From an uncultured Eubacteriales bacterium (GTDB lineage Bacteria > Bacillota > Clostridia > Christensenellales > UBA1242): 7,458 nt of DNA. How positions within the stretch are numbered: position 1 is the stretch's first letter; every line of letters starts with the position of its first letter. The translations under genes and the position numbers were made by a program. The notes below the pieces were generated by a model, which had not been told where the DNA came from, ran no database searches, and was given only the letters and a program-made list of their open reading frames with translations. Location: assembly GCA_949067325.1 (NCBI GenBank), contig CARTDZ010000036.1, forward strand, positions 1 through 7,458, written 5' to 3'. Shown here piece after piece: positions 1 to 6,113 of this stretch.

Positions 1-205
1 TTAAATCATAAAGCATAGGAGGTGTAATTGCCTTTTTTGTTTTGTTTATTTTTTTGTCTATTTTTTTGAATTTTATAATTTTATTATTTAATCCTTTAAT
101 TCTTTTTATTAAAAAGCTTTTATTTTTAATACTTTTTATTTTTTTTATATTTTATTAATTTAAAAGATTTATTGCTTGTTTTTTATTATTTTTAGATTAT
201 TTTTT
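1..205. other. T-rich intergenic left edge, no gene supported
   Basis: This stretch lies 3' of the hydrolase gene, which ends at 206. It is extremely AT-rich, with long T runs on the plus strand. I see no convincing reading frame and no GC-rich hairpin that would make a good intrinsic terminator. The only AT hairpin is an 8-bp stem at 108-115/123-130, which would be weak. A perfect Shine-Dalgarno-like AGGAGGTG sits at 17-24 on the plus strand, but only a 13-codon frame follows it (see findings). Confidence 0.6.
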
Positions 206-1150
206 TTACAAACAATATTTTGAAAGAAAGTGATCTAGTTTACGTTTATACGTTGAAGGGTCTGTATGATAGCTTTTTGTGTGCGCTGCTTCCTCGCAGA
301 CGTAGACCATTTTGCGGCTTTCTGGCACTGCATCAGCTAGCGAGAAAAGCATTTCAGTAGGCACAAAGTTATCTTTGCCGCCATGTATAAAAAGCACTGG
401 AATATTTGATTTTTTGAGTTGTTTGACTGCGTCAGCCATCTTCATATCAAAGTTTTTGGCACGTTTTGTAAAGCTGTTAAAAGTTTTCATAAGAAGGCTT
501 GGTGGCAGAAGTGTTGCTCTATGATAGATATATGAAAACTCTTTATACACATTGTCAAAACCGCAGTCTTCCACCGCGCACACAACATTTGACGGCAATT
601 TTTCGCCAAGTGTCATGCAGACTGCACTTGCGCCCATTGACACGCCAAAGAGAACGATTTTTTGAGAATTGTTTTGCGTGAGCAAGAGGTCGATCCATTT
701 TAAGATGTCTAGGCGGTCAAGCCAGCCCATGCCCACCATGTCGCCTTCGCTGTTGCCATGGCCGCGACACTCGATTGCCAAAACATTGAAACCGCGGCGG
801 ATAAAAAGCTCAGCATAATCCGCCATTTCTTTATAATAGCTGCCGTAGCCGTGAACAAGAAGTGCTGTTTTGCTGGAGTTAAGATTTACAAAATGTCCAC
901 AAAGTTTTAGACCATCATTTTCGATTGTGAGTTTTTGTGCGTCAACTTTGTCCCACCAAGAATAATCTTCGACCATTTCTTTTTCTTTGTTTTTTATTTT
1001 TTTGCGACGAGATTTTTTGAGGCCTTCTTTAACCGTTCCTTTTCGAGCAAGCGAGACCTTAAAACAAATACTGCCTATAAGCAAATAGACAAATAAAAAG
1101 AATAGAACAAAAGTCAAAATAGCTAGGATAATTATTGAAAGTATTTTCAT
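206..1150 (-). CDS. membrane-anchored alpha/beta hydrolase (YqkD-like)
   Basis: Predicted serine hydrolase of the alpha/beta fold, 314 residues. Residues 4-30 form one hydrophobic membrane segment. A very basic stretch follows (about 32-58, rich in K and R), so the orientation of the catalytic domain is not certain. The catalytic elements are in the expected order: HGYG at 100-103 (oxyanion region), the nucleophile elbow G-V-S-M-G with Ser171, an acid Asp260 in GGKD, and His290 in the EAAH segment. Length and layout resemble Bacillus YqkD-type proteins with a single N-terminal anchor. The substrate is unknown; esterase or acyl-peptidase-like activity would fit the family. The start is supported by AAAAGGA 8 bases upstream. 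The gene is separated from its upstream neighbour by a terminator, so it probably has its own promoter. The fold and triad are clear; the biological role is not. Confidence 0.9.
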   Translation of the reverse strand: MKILSIIILAILTFVLFFLFVYLLIGSICFKVSLARKGTVKEGLKKSRRKKIKNKEKEMVEDYSWWDKVDAQKLTIENDGLKLCGHFVNLNSSKTALLVHGYGSYYKEMADYAELFIRRGFNVLAIECRGHGNSEGDMVGMGWLDRLDILKWIDLLLTQNNSQKIVLFGVSMGASAVCMTLGEKLPSNVVCAVEDCGFDNVYKEFSYIYHRATLLPPSLLMKTFNSFTKRAKNFDMKMADAVKQLKKSNIPVLFIHGGKDNFVPTEMLFSLADAVPESRKMVYVCEEAAHTKSYHTDPSTYKRKLDHFLSKYCL

Positions 1151-1203
1151 TTTTTAATTCCTTTTAAGTTCTAGTTACTTTTGATTTTATTCACAGCAAG
1201 TTA

Positions 1204-1233
1204 AGTATATTCTTTTATAAATTTTTACAACAA
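1204..1233 (-). promoter_or_regulatory. candidate promoter of the alpha/beta hydrolase gene
   Basis: On the minus strand there is a -35-like TTGTTG (1228-1233) and a -10-like TATACT (1204-1209), separated by 18 bases. They lie about 55 bases upstream of the hydrolase ATG and just past the upstream gene's terminator, where an independent promoter would be expected. The match is moderate and the DNA is AT-rich, so a chance match is possible. Confidence 0.4.
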
Positions 1234-1260
1234 AAAAAGTCGTCTATAAAAACGACATTT
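1232..1260 (-). terminator. intrinsic terminator after the 317-residue unknown gene
   Basis: On the minus strand, stem GTCGT (1252-1256) pairs with ACGAC (1239-1243) around an 8-base loop. A run of seven T follows on that strand (A at 1232-1238 on the plus strand). It begins about 25 bases past the stop codon of the gene ending at 1283. The stem is short, but A/T pairs just outside a single mismatch extend it, and the T tract is good. Confidence 0.75.
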
Positions 1261-1282
1261 TTCTCATGAAATTTGCTTTTTG

Positions 1283-2236
1283 TCATTCGACAATTGCTTT
1301 TATACTTTCTCCGCTTTGTGCGTCTTGATAAGTCAGCCAGTAGCCAAAGCCTTCACGTTTTGCGCTGTCGAGCGGAAACCAGACAGGATAGCCTGAAAGT
1401 TCTCGCGGCGGATTTTTTTGATAAACGCCTGGAACGCCATAGCACACATATTTTAGTTTTTCGTCTTCATACAACAGGCCGAAAACGTAATAGTCCCCTC
1501 CTTCGCCATACTCTACCTTGACCCACTTTGAGTTTGGAATAAGCTGACTTAAATAATCCTCTTCTTGGTTCTCTTTGAACAACTTTTCAACCTGTTCTTT
1601 GATTTCGCTATAGAAACCCGAAGGTGCGGGCTGGTCAGCCCCGTCGGTCAGGTGGGGCTGGTCAGCCCGCGGTTGCCCTTCACCAAGTGTGACAGCTTCC
1701 TTTTGATTGTGATTTAAATAAAATTTTTTATATATACAATCATCACAATTATCACAACACTCTTTTGTCATTTCTTTATCAATCAAGCTTTCGATTTCTG
1801 CTTTTTCTTCTTCGTCAAAATCAATTCCATATTCATCAAGTGTTTCTTCAACGTCTTTTGCAGAAGTTGTGCTTTTTAGCGAATTTATTACGTCAGCAAA
1901 AACTTCTTCTTGTGGCGAAACCCCTTCGCTTGTTCCGTAAAGCAAAGGTGAAGGTTCTCCGTCTACAAAATTGACTATTGCACACGAAAACTTTTGTGGT
2001 ATTTTTTCTAGTTGTGTTTGAAAAGAAAAAAGCATTGAGGACACTTTGGTCAGTCCCGCTTTTACAACCTTATCTTTGTCATATATGCCAAGACTTATTA
2101 TCCCTCTTGGCTCACTTGAGAAGTTGTAAAGTCTGACTTTGCCTTGCAGCATATTGCCTTCACATTCCATTGAAAGCACAGCTTTTTGGCTTGAGCCATT
2201 GTAGCCATTCATCACTATTGATTTTTTTGCCAACAT
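1283..2236 (-). CDS. unrecognised 317-residue protein with a Cys cluster and a two-domain layout
   Basis: I do not recognise the family. Residues 1-100 look like a small beta-rich domain, with alternating hydrophobic strands and a run ending in VDGEPSPLLYGTSEG. Residues 105-158 are acidic and probably helical (EEVFADVINSL, then DFDEEEKAEIESLIDKE). A cysteine cluster C160-C161-x2-C164-x2-C167 follows and could bind a metal. Residues about 187-207 are a low-complexity linker (RADQPHLTDGADQPAPSG) encoded by a GC-rich nested palindrome. Residues 209-317 form a second domain rich in Tyr, Trp and Gly (WVKVEYGEGGDYYVFGLLYE, GYPVWFPLD, GYWLTYQDA). There is no signal peptide or membrane segment, so it is likely cytoplasmic. 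The start is supported by AGAGGTGA 6 bases upstream, and that site lies in a hairpin. It is downstream of transketolase but largely separated from it by that hairpin. Coding status is strong; function is unknown. Confidence 0.85.
   Translation of the reverse strand: MLAKKSIVMNGYNGSSQKAVLSMECEGNMLQGKVRLYNFSSEPRGIISLGIYDKDKVVKAGLTKVSSMLFSFQTQLEKIPQKFSCAIVNFVDGEPSPLLYGTSEGVSPQEEVFADVINSLKSTTSAKDVEETLDEYGIDFDEEEKAEIESLIDKEMTKECCDNCDDCIYKKFYLNHNQKEAVTLGEGQPRADQPHLTDGADQPAPSGFYSEIKEQVEKLFKENQEEDYLSQLIPNSKWVKVEYGEGGDYYVFGLLYEDEKLKYVCYGVPGVYQKNPPRELSGYPVWFPLDSAKREGFGYWLTYQDAQSGESIKAIVE
1626..1670. repeat. 45-bp GC-rich nested palindrome inside the unknown gene
   Basis: Two 17-base arms, 1626-1642 (GCGGGCTGGTCAGCCCC) and 1654-1670 (GGGGCTGGTCAGCCCGC), flank an 11-base centre. 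One arm matches the reverse complement of the other at 15 of 17 positions. Each arm is itself a small palindrome (GGGCT-GGTC-AGCCC). The unit is 15 codons long, stays in frame, and is far richer in G+C than the surrounding gene. It encodes a linker with ADQP occurring twice. Confidence 0.85.
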
Positions 2237-2282
2237 AAAAAATCACCTCTCTTATATTAATTATACAATAGGTGATTTTTTT
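2237..2282 (-). terminator. 12-bp hairpin after transketolase that also covers the next gene's ribosome binding site
   Basis: A perfect 12-base inverted repeat, AAAAAATCACCT (2237-2248) against AGGTGATTTTTT (2270-2281), surrounds a 21-base AT-rich loop. Read on the minus strand it lies 45 bases past the transketolase stop, and its 3' arm ends in six T, so it fits an intrinsic terminator. The same 3' arm carries AGGTGA, the Shine-Dalgarno site of the gene starting at 2236, and the T run abuts that ATG. Only the CACCT/AGGTG part is GC-containing, so termination may be partial. Confidence 0.65.
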
Positions 2283-2289
2283 GTGACTA
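2260..2289 (-). promoter_or_regulatory. candidate promoter of the 317-residue unknown gene
   Basis: On the minus strand a perfect TATAAT (2260-2265) lies in the loop of the hairpin. A weaker -35-like TAGTCA (2284-2289; 4 of 6 matches to TTGACA) is 18 bases upstream. Initiation would begin near 2253, giving a leader of about 15-20 bases that carries the Shine-Dalgarno site but lacks the 5' arm of the hairpin. Confidence 0.5.
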
Positions 2290-2326
2290 AAGAAGTTTGT
2301 TTAATATTATTATTTCTTGTCAAATT

Positions 2327-4303
2327 TTAAGTTATTTCTTTTTTTTCAAGACGTTTTATTATTTTTCTTGCAATATCTTTGGCATTGAAGCCTGCTTTTG
2401 AATATACCTCTTCACCCTTTCCACTTGGCATATATTCTTTAACGTTTATGAGCATATCTTCATCGTCAAGATATTTATACCAAATATTGTCATTCGACGC
2501 TTCGATTGCCACCTTAAGTTTGGCTTCCTTTTGAAGCACTTTGTTTTTGTATAGCTGTGACTGCTGCTCAAAAAGTTCGAGGCAAGGAAGAGAGACTAAG
2601 CTGGTATCAAACTTTTTTTCAAGTTCTGCTGCCACACTTTGAGCAAGAGCGACTTCGCTTCCTGTAGCATACAGCACTACGCTTGCAGCTTTTTTTGCTT
2701 TTTTGACAACATAACCGCCAAGCGATGCTTCCTTGGCTGAAGTGTTGACAACGACTGGAATTGGCTGTCTTGATAGCACAATTGCGCAAGGGCCTTCTGC
2801 TGAAATGGCATATTTGTATGCAGCGATAAGCTCATTTGCGTCGCATGGTCTGAAAACTTTTAAGCCTTCTATTAAGCGAAGTTGACCAAGTTGTTCGATT
2901 GGTTGATGGGTCGCGCCATCTTCACCGACAAAGATACTATCATGAGTAAAGATATATAGCACATTAAGTTTCATCATTGCAGCCATACGAATTGCTGGCG
3001 TCATATAGTTTGAAAATGAGAGGAAGGTTGAAGCGAATGGCATAAAATCTTCATAAAGAGCAAGACCATTGCAGATTGCGGCCATTGCGTGTTCTCTGAC
3101 GCCAAAATGAATATTTCTTCCTCTTCTGTTTTGTGCCTGATAACGACCAGCATTCTCAAGCATTGTTTTGGTTGAAGCTGCAACGTCTGCACTTCCACCG
3201 ACTACTTGAAGAAGTTTTTCACTTATTTCCTTTAAGATAGCGTTGTTGAAGTCGCAACCCGACATACCTTCAAGCTTATAACAGTTTTTTGCTATTTTTT
3301 CGAGATCAAGTTTTTTGCGATCAAAGTAAGAAATAAACTGCTTGTACAAGTCTGGGTTTGAATTTGAGTAAACGGCTAGGTCTTGGTTCCATTTTTCATG
3401 GTTAAGCTTGCCACGACGAGTAGACGCCATGCAGTAGTCACGCACGTCGCTTGGTATATAAAATTTTTCTTGCACGCCAAGTTTTTCATTAAAAGCGTCA
3501 AGTTCTTTTTCACTTAAAACGCCGTTATGAATAAGCGATGTGCCTTCTTTTGTAGTGCCGATGCCGATTGTGGTTTTGAAGATAATTAGCGTTGGCTGAT
3601 CTGATTTTTTTGCTTGACCGATGGCGTGAGAACATTTGTTTAAATCATTCCCCTTTTCCACCTTGATGACATTGAAGCCCATTGCTTTGAATTTTTTGGC
3701 AATATTTTCTTTGTTTGAAATAGAGAGGCTTCCGTCAATTGTGACATCATTGTTGTCGTAGAGAAGGATAAGTTTTTTGAGGTTGAGTGTTCCTGCAAGC
3801 GAGCAAGCTTCTAGCGCCACGCCTTCCATAAGGTCTCCGTCACTGACAACACAATAGGTATAATTGTTAATGATTGGAAAGCCAACTGAATTGAACCTTT
3901 CAGCGAGAAGGCTTTGACCGAGAGCCATGCCTACAGCTGTTGCCACACCTTGGCCAAGAGGGCCTGTGGTTGCTTCAACGCCGTCTGTCATATTGTATTC
4001 TGGGTGACCAGGAGTGCGAGAAGAAAGCTTGCGATAATTTTTTAGATCTTGCAAAGTAACATCAAAACCGAAGAAAGAGAGAAGAGTATAATAAAGTGGG
4101 CAGGCGTGACCAGCTGAAAGAACGAGACGGTCGCGATTTAAAAAATCAGTGTCTGAAACATCAAAATTGTAGTGGTCTTTGAAGAGTGCGAGCATAAAAG
4201 AAGACATACCAAGCGAAGCGCCTGTATGACCCGAACCTGCGTTTGATATTGATTGAGCTGTGATTGATTTAAGATAATTTAAAGTCTTTTCACTTATTTT
4301 CAT
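2327..4303 (-). CDS. tkt: transketolase
   Basis: Thiamine-diphosphate transketolase (EC 2.2.1.1) of the non-oxidative pentose phosphate pathway. It moves two-carbon units between sugar phosphates and makes or uses erythrose 4-phosphate. The preferred start gives 658 residues, normal for the family: GGGGGA lies 5 bases upstream of that ATG. An in-frame ATG at 4327 would add 8 residues. Numbering from that outer ATG, the diphosphate and catalytic histidines equivalent to yeast His30, His69, His103, His263 and His481 are His34 (SGH), His74, His108 (TPGHPE), His267 and His474 (GATHQP). The metal site is Asp163 in SDGDLMEG with Asn193, the cofactor-activating Glu is Glu412 in GVREHAM, and the phosphate-binding LSR ends at Arg520. 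Some usual positions differ: GDG reads SDG, and SGHPGAPMG reads SGHTGASLG. The gene overlaps the upstream kinase-like gene by 14 bases, so translation is probably coupled. Confidence 0.96.
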   Translation of the reverse strand: MKISEKTLNYLKSITAQSISNAGSGHTGASLGMSSFMLALFKDHYNFDVSDTDFLNRDRLVLSAGHACPLYYTLLSFFGFDVTLQDLKNYRKLSSRTPGHPEYNMTDGVEATTGPLGQGVATAVGMALGQSLLAERFNSVGFPIINNYTYCVVSDGDLMEGVALEACSLAGTLNLKKLILLYDNNDVTIDGSLSISNKENIAKKFKAMGFNVIKVEKGNDLNKCSHAIGQAKKSDQPTLIIFKTTIGIGTTKEGTSLIHNGVLSEKELDAFNEKLGVQEKFYIPSDVRDYCMASTRRGKLNHEKWNQDLAVYSNSNPDLYKQFISYFDRKKLDLEKIAKNCYKLEGMSGCDFNNAILKEISEKLLQVVGGSADVAASTKTMLENAGRYQAQNRRGRNIHFGVREHAMAAICNGLALYEDFMPFASTFLSFSNYMTPAIRMAAMMKLNVLYIFTHDSIFVGEDGATHQPIEQLGQLRLIEGLKVFRPCDANELIAAYKYAISAEGPCAIVLSRQPIPVVVNTSAKEASLGGYVVKKAKKAASVVLYATGSEVALAQSVAAELEKKFDTSLVSLPCLELFEQQSQLYKNKVLQKEAKLKVAIEASNDNIWYKYLDDEDMLINVKEYMPSGKGEEVYSKAGFNAKDIARKIIKRLEKKEIT

Positions 4304-4766
4304 AATATTCCCCCAGAGCTTGGACAAGCTTTTTTGCAGCAGATTTTTCGTTTTTGTTTTTTAGCGACAGGATTATATCGCAATTGTTTTCAAGAAATTG
4401 ATGGTGTGTTGCGAAAGCGAGTTTGTTTATCACATTGTCTTCACCTATTTCTGTTTGAGGAAGACTTAAATAGCAGACAAGATTTTCTGCGAAAAGACGT
4501 TTGTTGTTTTTGAAAAGGTCGTAGTTGCAGCTTAAAACCGTATTGTGAAAACCAAGCATATTTTTAAGTGCAAAGGTTTCGCGTTCTCTAAGGTATTCAA
4601 GTCCACATTTTTCCAAAATTGCCCCACGTTCTATGAGGTCATATTCGATAAGTTCTTGACAATCAGAAAAGTGCATCTCAAGCGTTGATGCCAAAGCTGC
4701 AGAAAGGCTTTTCGCAAATTTAGCATCTAAACTGATGAGAATTATATTTTGGATTTTATCTTTCAT
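4290..4766 (-). CDS. shikimate-kinase-like protein lacking catalytic motifs (probable pseudoenzyme)
   Basis: This 158-residue protein aligns by eye with shikimate kinases and needs no gap over the first 45 residues. NIILIS...ALASTLEMHFSD corresponds to the E. coli AroK segment NIFLVG...LAQQLNMEFYD, and GAILEKCGLEYLRERE corresponds to the family helix ending in E-x-x-FRxxE. The Arg that contacts shikimate is kept (Arg60). Other key features are gone: the Walker A glycines (GxxGxGKS becomes S-L-D-A-K-F-A-K-S at 12-20), the second Asp of the DxD motif (Gln37), the GGG substrate loop (N-Y-D at 81-83), and the ATP lid, which is about 20 residues short. It probably does not phosphorylate shikimate. 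Its stop overlaps the transketolase start by 14 bases. No Shine-Dalgarno site precedes its ATG. Similarity to the fold is fairly secure; the role is unknown (structural, regulatory or decaying). Confidence 0.8.
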   Translation of the reverse strand: MKDKIQNIILISLDAKFAKSLSAALASTLEMHFSDCQELIEYDLIERGAILEKCGLEYLRERETFALKNMLGFHNTVLSCNYDLFKNNKRLFAENLVCYLSLPQTEIGEDNVINKLAFATHHQFLENNCDIILSLKNKNEKSAAKKLVQALGEYYENK

Positions 4767-4772
4767 ATTTAT

Positions 4773-4800
4773 ATAATAACATAAATTTGCATAAAGCCAA
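4773..4800 (-). promoter_or_regulatory. possible promoter producing a near-leaderless kinase-like transcript
   Basis: On the minus strand TATTAT (4773-4778) ends six bases before the ATG of the kinase-like gene, and TTGGCT lies 16 bases upstream of it. Initiation at the usual distance would fall at or next to the start codon. That would agree with the absence of any Shine-Dalgarno sequence. The DNA is so AT-rich that a chance match is quite possible. Confidence 0.3.
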
Positions 4801-4861
4801 ACGTTTTAAGCAAATTTTTTCAAATATTATGATGTAAGTTTGATAGTTTTTTTTGCTTTTT

Positions 4862-6040
4862 TTATTTTAAATTTGTCAATTTTTTTATTGCCTTTTTGGT
4901 GTTTGTTGTATGTTTTTTTGATTTTTGAGGTTTTTTTGAAGCTTTTTCTTCAGTTTTATTGCCTTTTTTGTTAAATTTTATCCCCCAAGTCAGTAGCAGT
5001 AGGATTATGCCAGCTGCGATGACGATTGTCATATCATAGTTTGGTGTGCTGTGCGAGAGAATAATAACTGAACCACTTTCGTCAACTGACATTATGACTG
5101 TGCCAAGCTCCATTGTGGTCATAATGTGAGAGCCTGTATTTTTTAGGCGATCAATCACATTGCTATTTGGGTGGCCATAACTATTGTCTTTGCCGCAAGA
5201 GATGACTGTATATTCTGGCAAAACTTTTTCAAGAAAAGCTGCCGAACTTGATGTGTTTGAGCCGTGATGGCCTGCCTTATATACATCAGCCTTTAAAAGA
5301 TTGCCATATTTGTCGACTGCCTCATTTTCAACCTTCTTTTCTGCATCGCCAGTAAAAAGAAATTTTGCGCCATTATATTCAAGCATAATGAGCGGGCTAT
5401 AATTGTTGTTTGTGGTGGAAGAAGATACTGAAAGAGGAGTGAGAAAATTGACTTTGTAATTTTCGCCTTGGATTGTTTCGCCAGCTTGGCTGAATTTTAT
5501 CTCGCAGTCTGGTTCTTGATACACAGCTTTGATTGTGTTGTTGTAAGTGCTTGAAGATGATACTGCGTAGCCTTCATTGTTTGGGTGTTTGAGTGTGTTA
5601 ATTTCGTAAGAAGTAAGTTGCATAGGCCTATAAACGCAATTGACTTGAAATGTGTCAAGCACCAGTTTTCCGCTGCCAATATGGTCGCTATCTTGATGAG
5701 TAAAGATAAGAAAGTCGATGGCATTTACTTCATTGTAATTGAACACTTCAGTCAGATATGAGACGAGAGTGTTGCCAGCGCTTTTTTCGCCACAGTCGAT
5801 CAGCATAGTTTTTCCGTCAGGAAGGCGAATAAGAGTTGAGTCGCCCTGCCCTACATCGATAAAGTGGACTTCAAAATCTTTTGAGTAGATGGTTTCTTTT
5901 GGAAGGTATGACTTAAACATATTTAGTCCCCCACCAAAAAAGAAGATAAGGAATGTGGCAAGGATTATCACAGCGCTTATGCCTATTCTTATCAAAATCT
6001 CTTCAATGCTCATTTGAGTTTTTATTTTCTTATTCTTCAT
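4862..6040 (-). CDS. ComEC-like metallo-beta-lactamase domain protein with two membrane anchors
   Basis: 392 residues. A basic N-terminus is followed by a membrane segment (about 16-36) and then a metallo-beta-lactamase fold domain (about 55-330) like the C-terminal domain of the DNA-uptake protein ComEC. Visible signatures are FIDVGQGDS (60-68), the metal motif THQDSDH (His115, Asp117, Asp119, His120), Asp232 in TGDAE, AGHHG (256-260) and YGHPN (288-292). All expected metal ligands seem present, so it is probably an active hydrolase, with nucleic acid or a phosphoester as possible substrate. A second hydrophobic segment (about 337-354) and a lysine-rich tail of about 38 residues follow. By the positive-inside rule both ends face the cytoplasm and the enzyme domain lies outside. 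It lacks the ComEC channel domain, so it is not ComEC itself. The leader is A-rich with no good Shine-Dalgarno. It lies 73 bases after the patatin gene, probably in the same transcript. Confidence 0.88.
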   Translation of the reverse strand: MKNKKIKTQMSIEEILIRIGISAVIILATFLIFFFGGGLNMFKSYLPKETIYSKDFEVHFIDVGQGDSTLIRLPDGKTMLIDCGEKSAGNTLVSYLTEVFNYNEVNAIDFLIFTHQDSDHIGSGKLVLDTFQVNCVYRPMQLTSYEINTLKHPNNEGYAVSSSSTYNNTIKAVYQEPDCEIKFSQAGETIQGENYKVNFLTPLSVSSSTTNNNYSPLIMLEYNGAKFLFTGDAEKKVENEAVDKYGNLLKADVYKAGHHGSNTSSSAAFLEKVLPEYTVISCGKDNSYGHPNSNVIDRLKNTGSHIMTTMELGTVIMSVDESGSVIILSHSTPNYDMTIVIAAGIILLLLTWGIKFNKKGNKTEEKASKKPQKSKKHTTNTKKAIKKLTNLK

Positions 6041-6044
6041 CTTC

Positions 6045-6079
6045 TTTTGTTGCTTTTTTTGTTCTTTTTTGTTGCTTTT
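6045..6079. repeat. A/CAA-rich direct repeat in the leader of the ComEC-like gene
   Basis: The 13-base word TTTTGTTGCTTTT occurs at 6045-6057 and again at 6067-6079, with a 22-base period. On the transcribed minus strand this gives a leader made almost only of A with scattered CAA/GCAA just before the ATG. It replaces a normal Shine-Dalgarno site and would be unstructured. It may be simple low-complexity sequence. Confidence 0.6.
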
Positions 6080-6097
6080 GTTTATTCCCTAGTTGAA

Positions 6098-6103
6098 ATT
6101 ATA
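6098..6103 (-). promoter_or_regulatory. possible -10 box upstream of the ComEC-like gene
   Basis: A perfect TATAAT on the minus strand lies in the 73-base gap between the patatin stop and the ComEC-like start. I see no convincing -35 element at 16-18 bases, so this may be chance in AT-rich DNA or a weak internal promoter. Confidence 0.25.
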
Positions 6104-6113
6104 TGCTTTATTA

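Noticed and set aside
108..130. AT-only inverted repeat as a terminator for the hydrolase gene
   Set aside because: The stem is 8 A/T pairs only and lies about 75 bases past the stop. It is too weak to call in DNA of this composition.
312..681. Plus-strand open frames opposite the alpha/beta hydrolase
   Set aside because: They lie antisense within a gene with a complete catalytic triad, have no ribosome sites and show no recognisable protein features.
1626..1670. CRISPR or tandem repeat array at the GC-rich palindrome
   Set aside because: There are only two arms in inverted order with an 11-base centre. There are no regular spacers and no cas genes.
1273..1974. Plus-strand open frames opposite the 317-residue unknown gene
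   Set aside because: They are antisense shadows. The minus-strand frame is longer, has a ribosome binding site and domain-like composition.
3001..3198. Alternative minus-strand frame inside the transketolase gene
   Set aside because: It lies wholly within conserved transketolase coding sequence in another frame, with no independent support.
4290..4327. Kinase-like and transketolase genes as one frameshifted fusion
   Set aside because: Each has a complete family-length reading frame, with a good start for transketolase in the overlap. Overlapping stop and start is normal for coupled genes.
5497..5724. Alternative minus-strand frame inside the ComEC-like gene
   Set aside because: It overlaps the metal-binding domain in another frame and has composition typical of a shifted reading.
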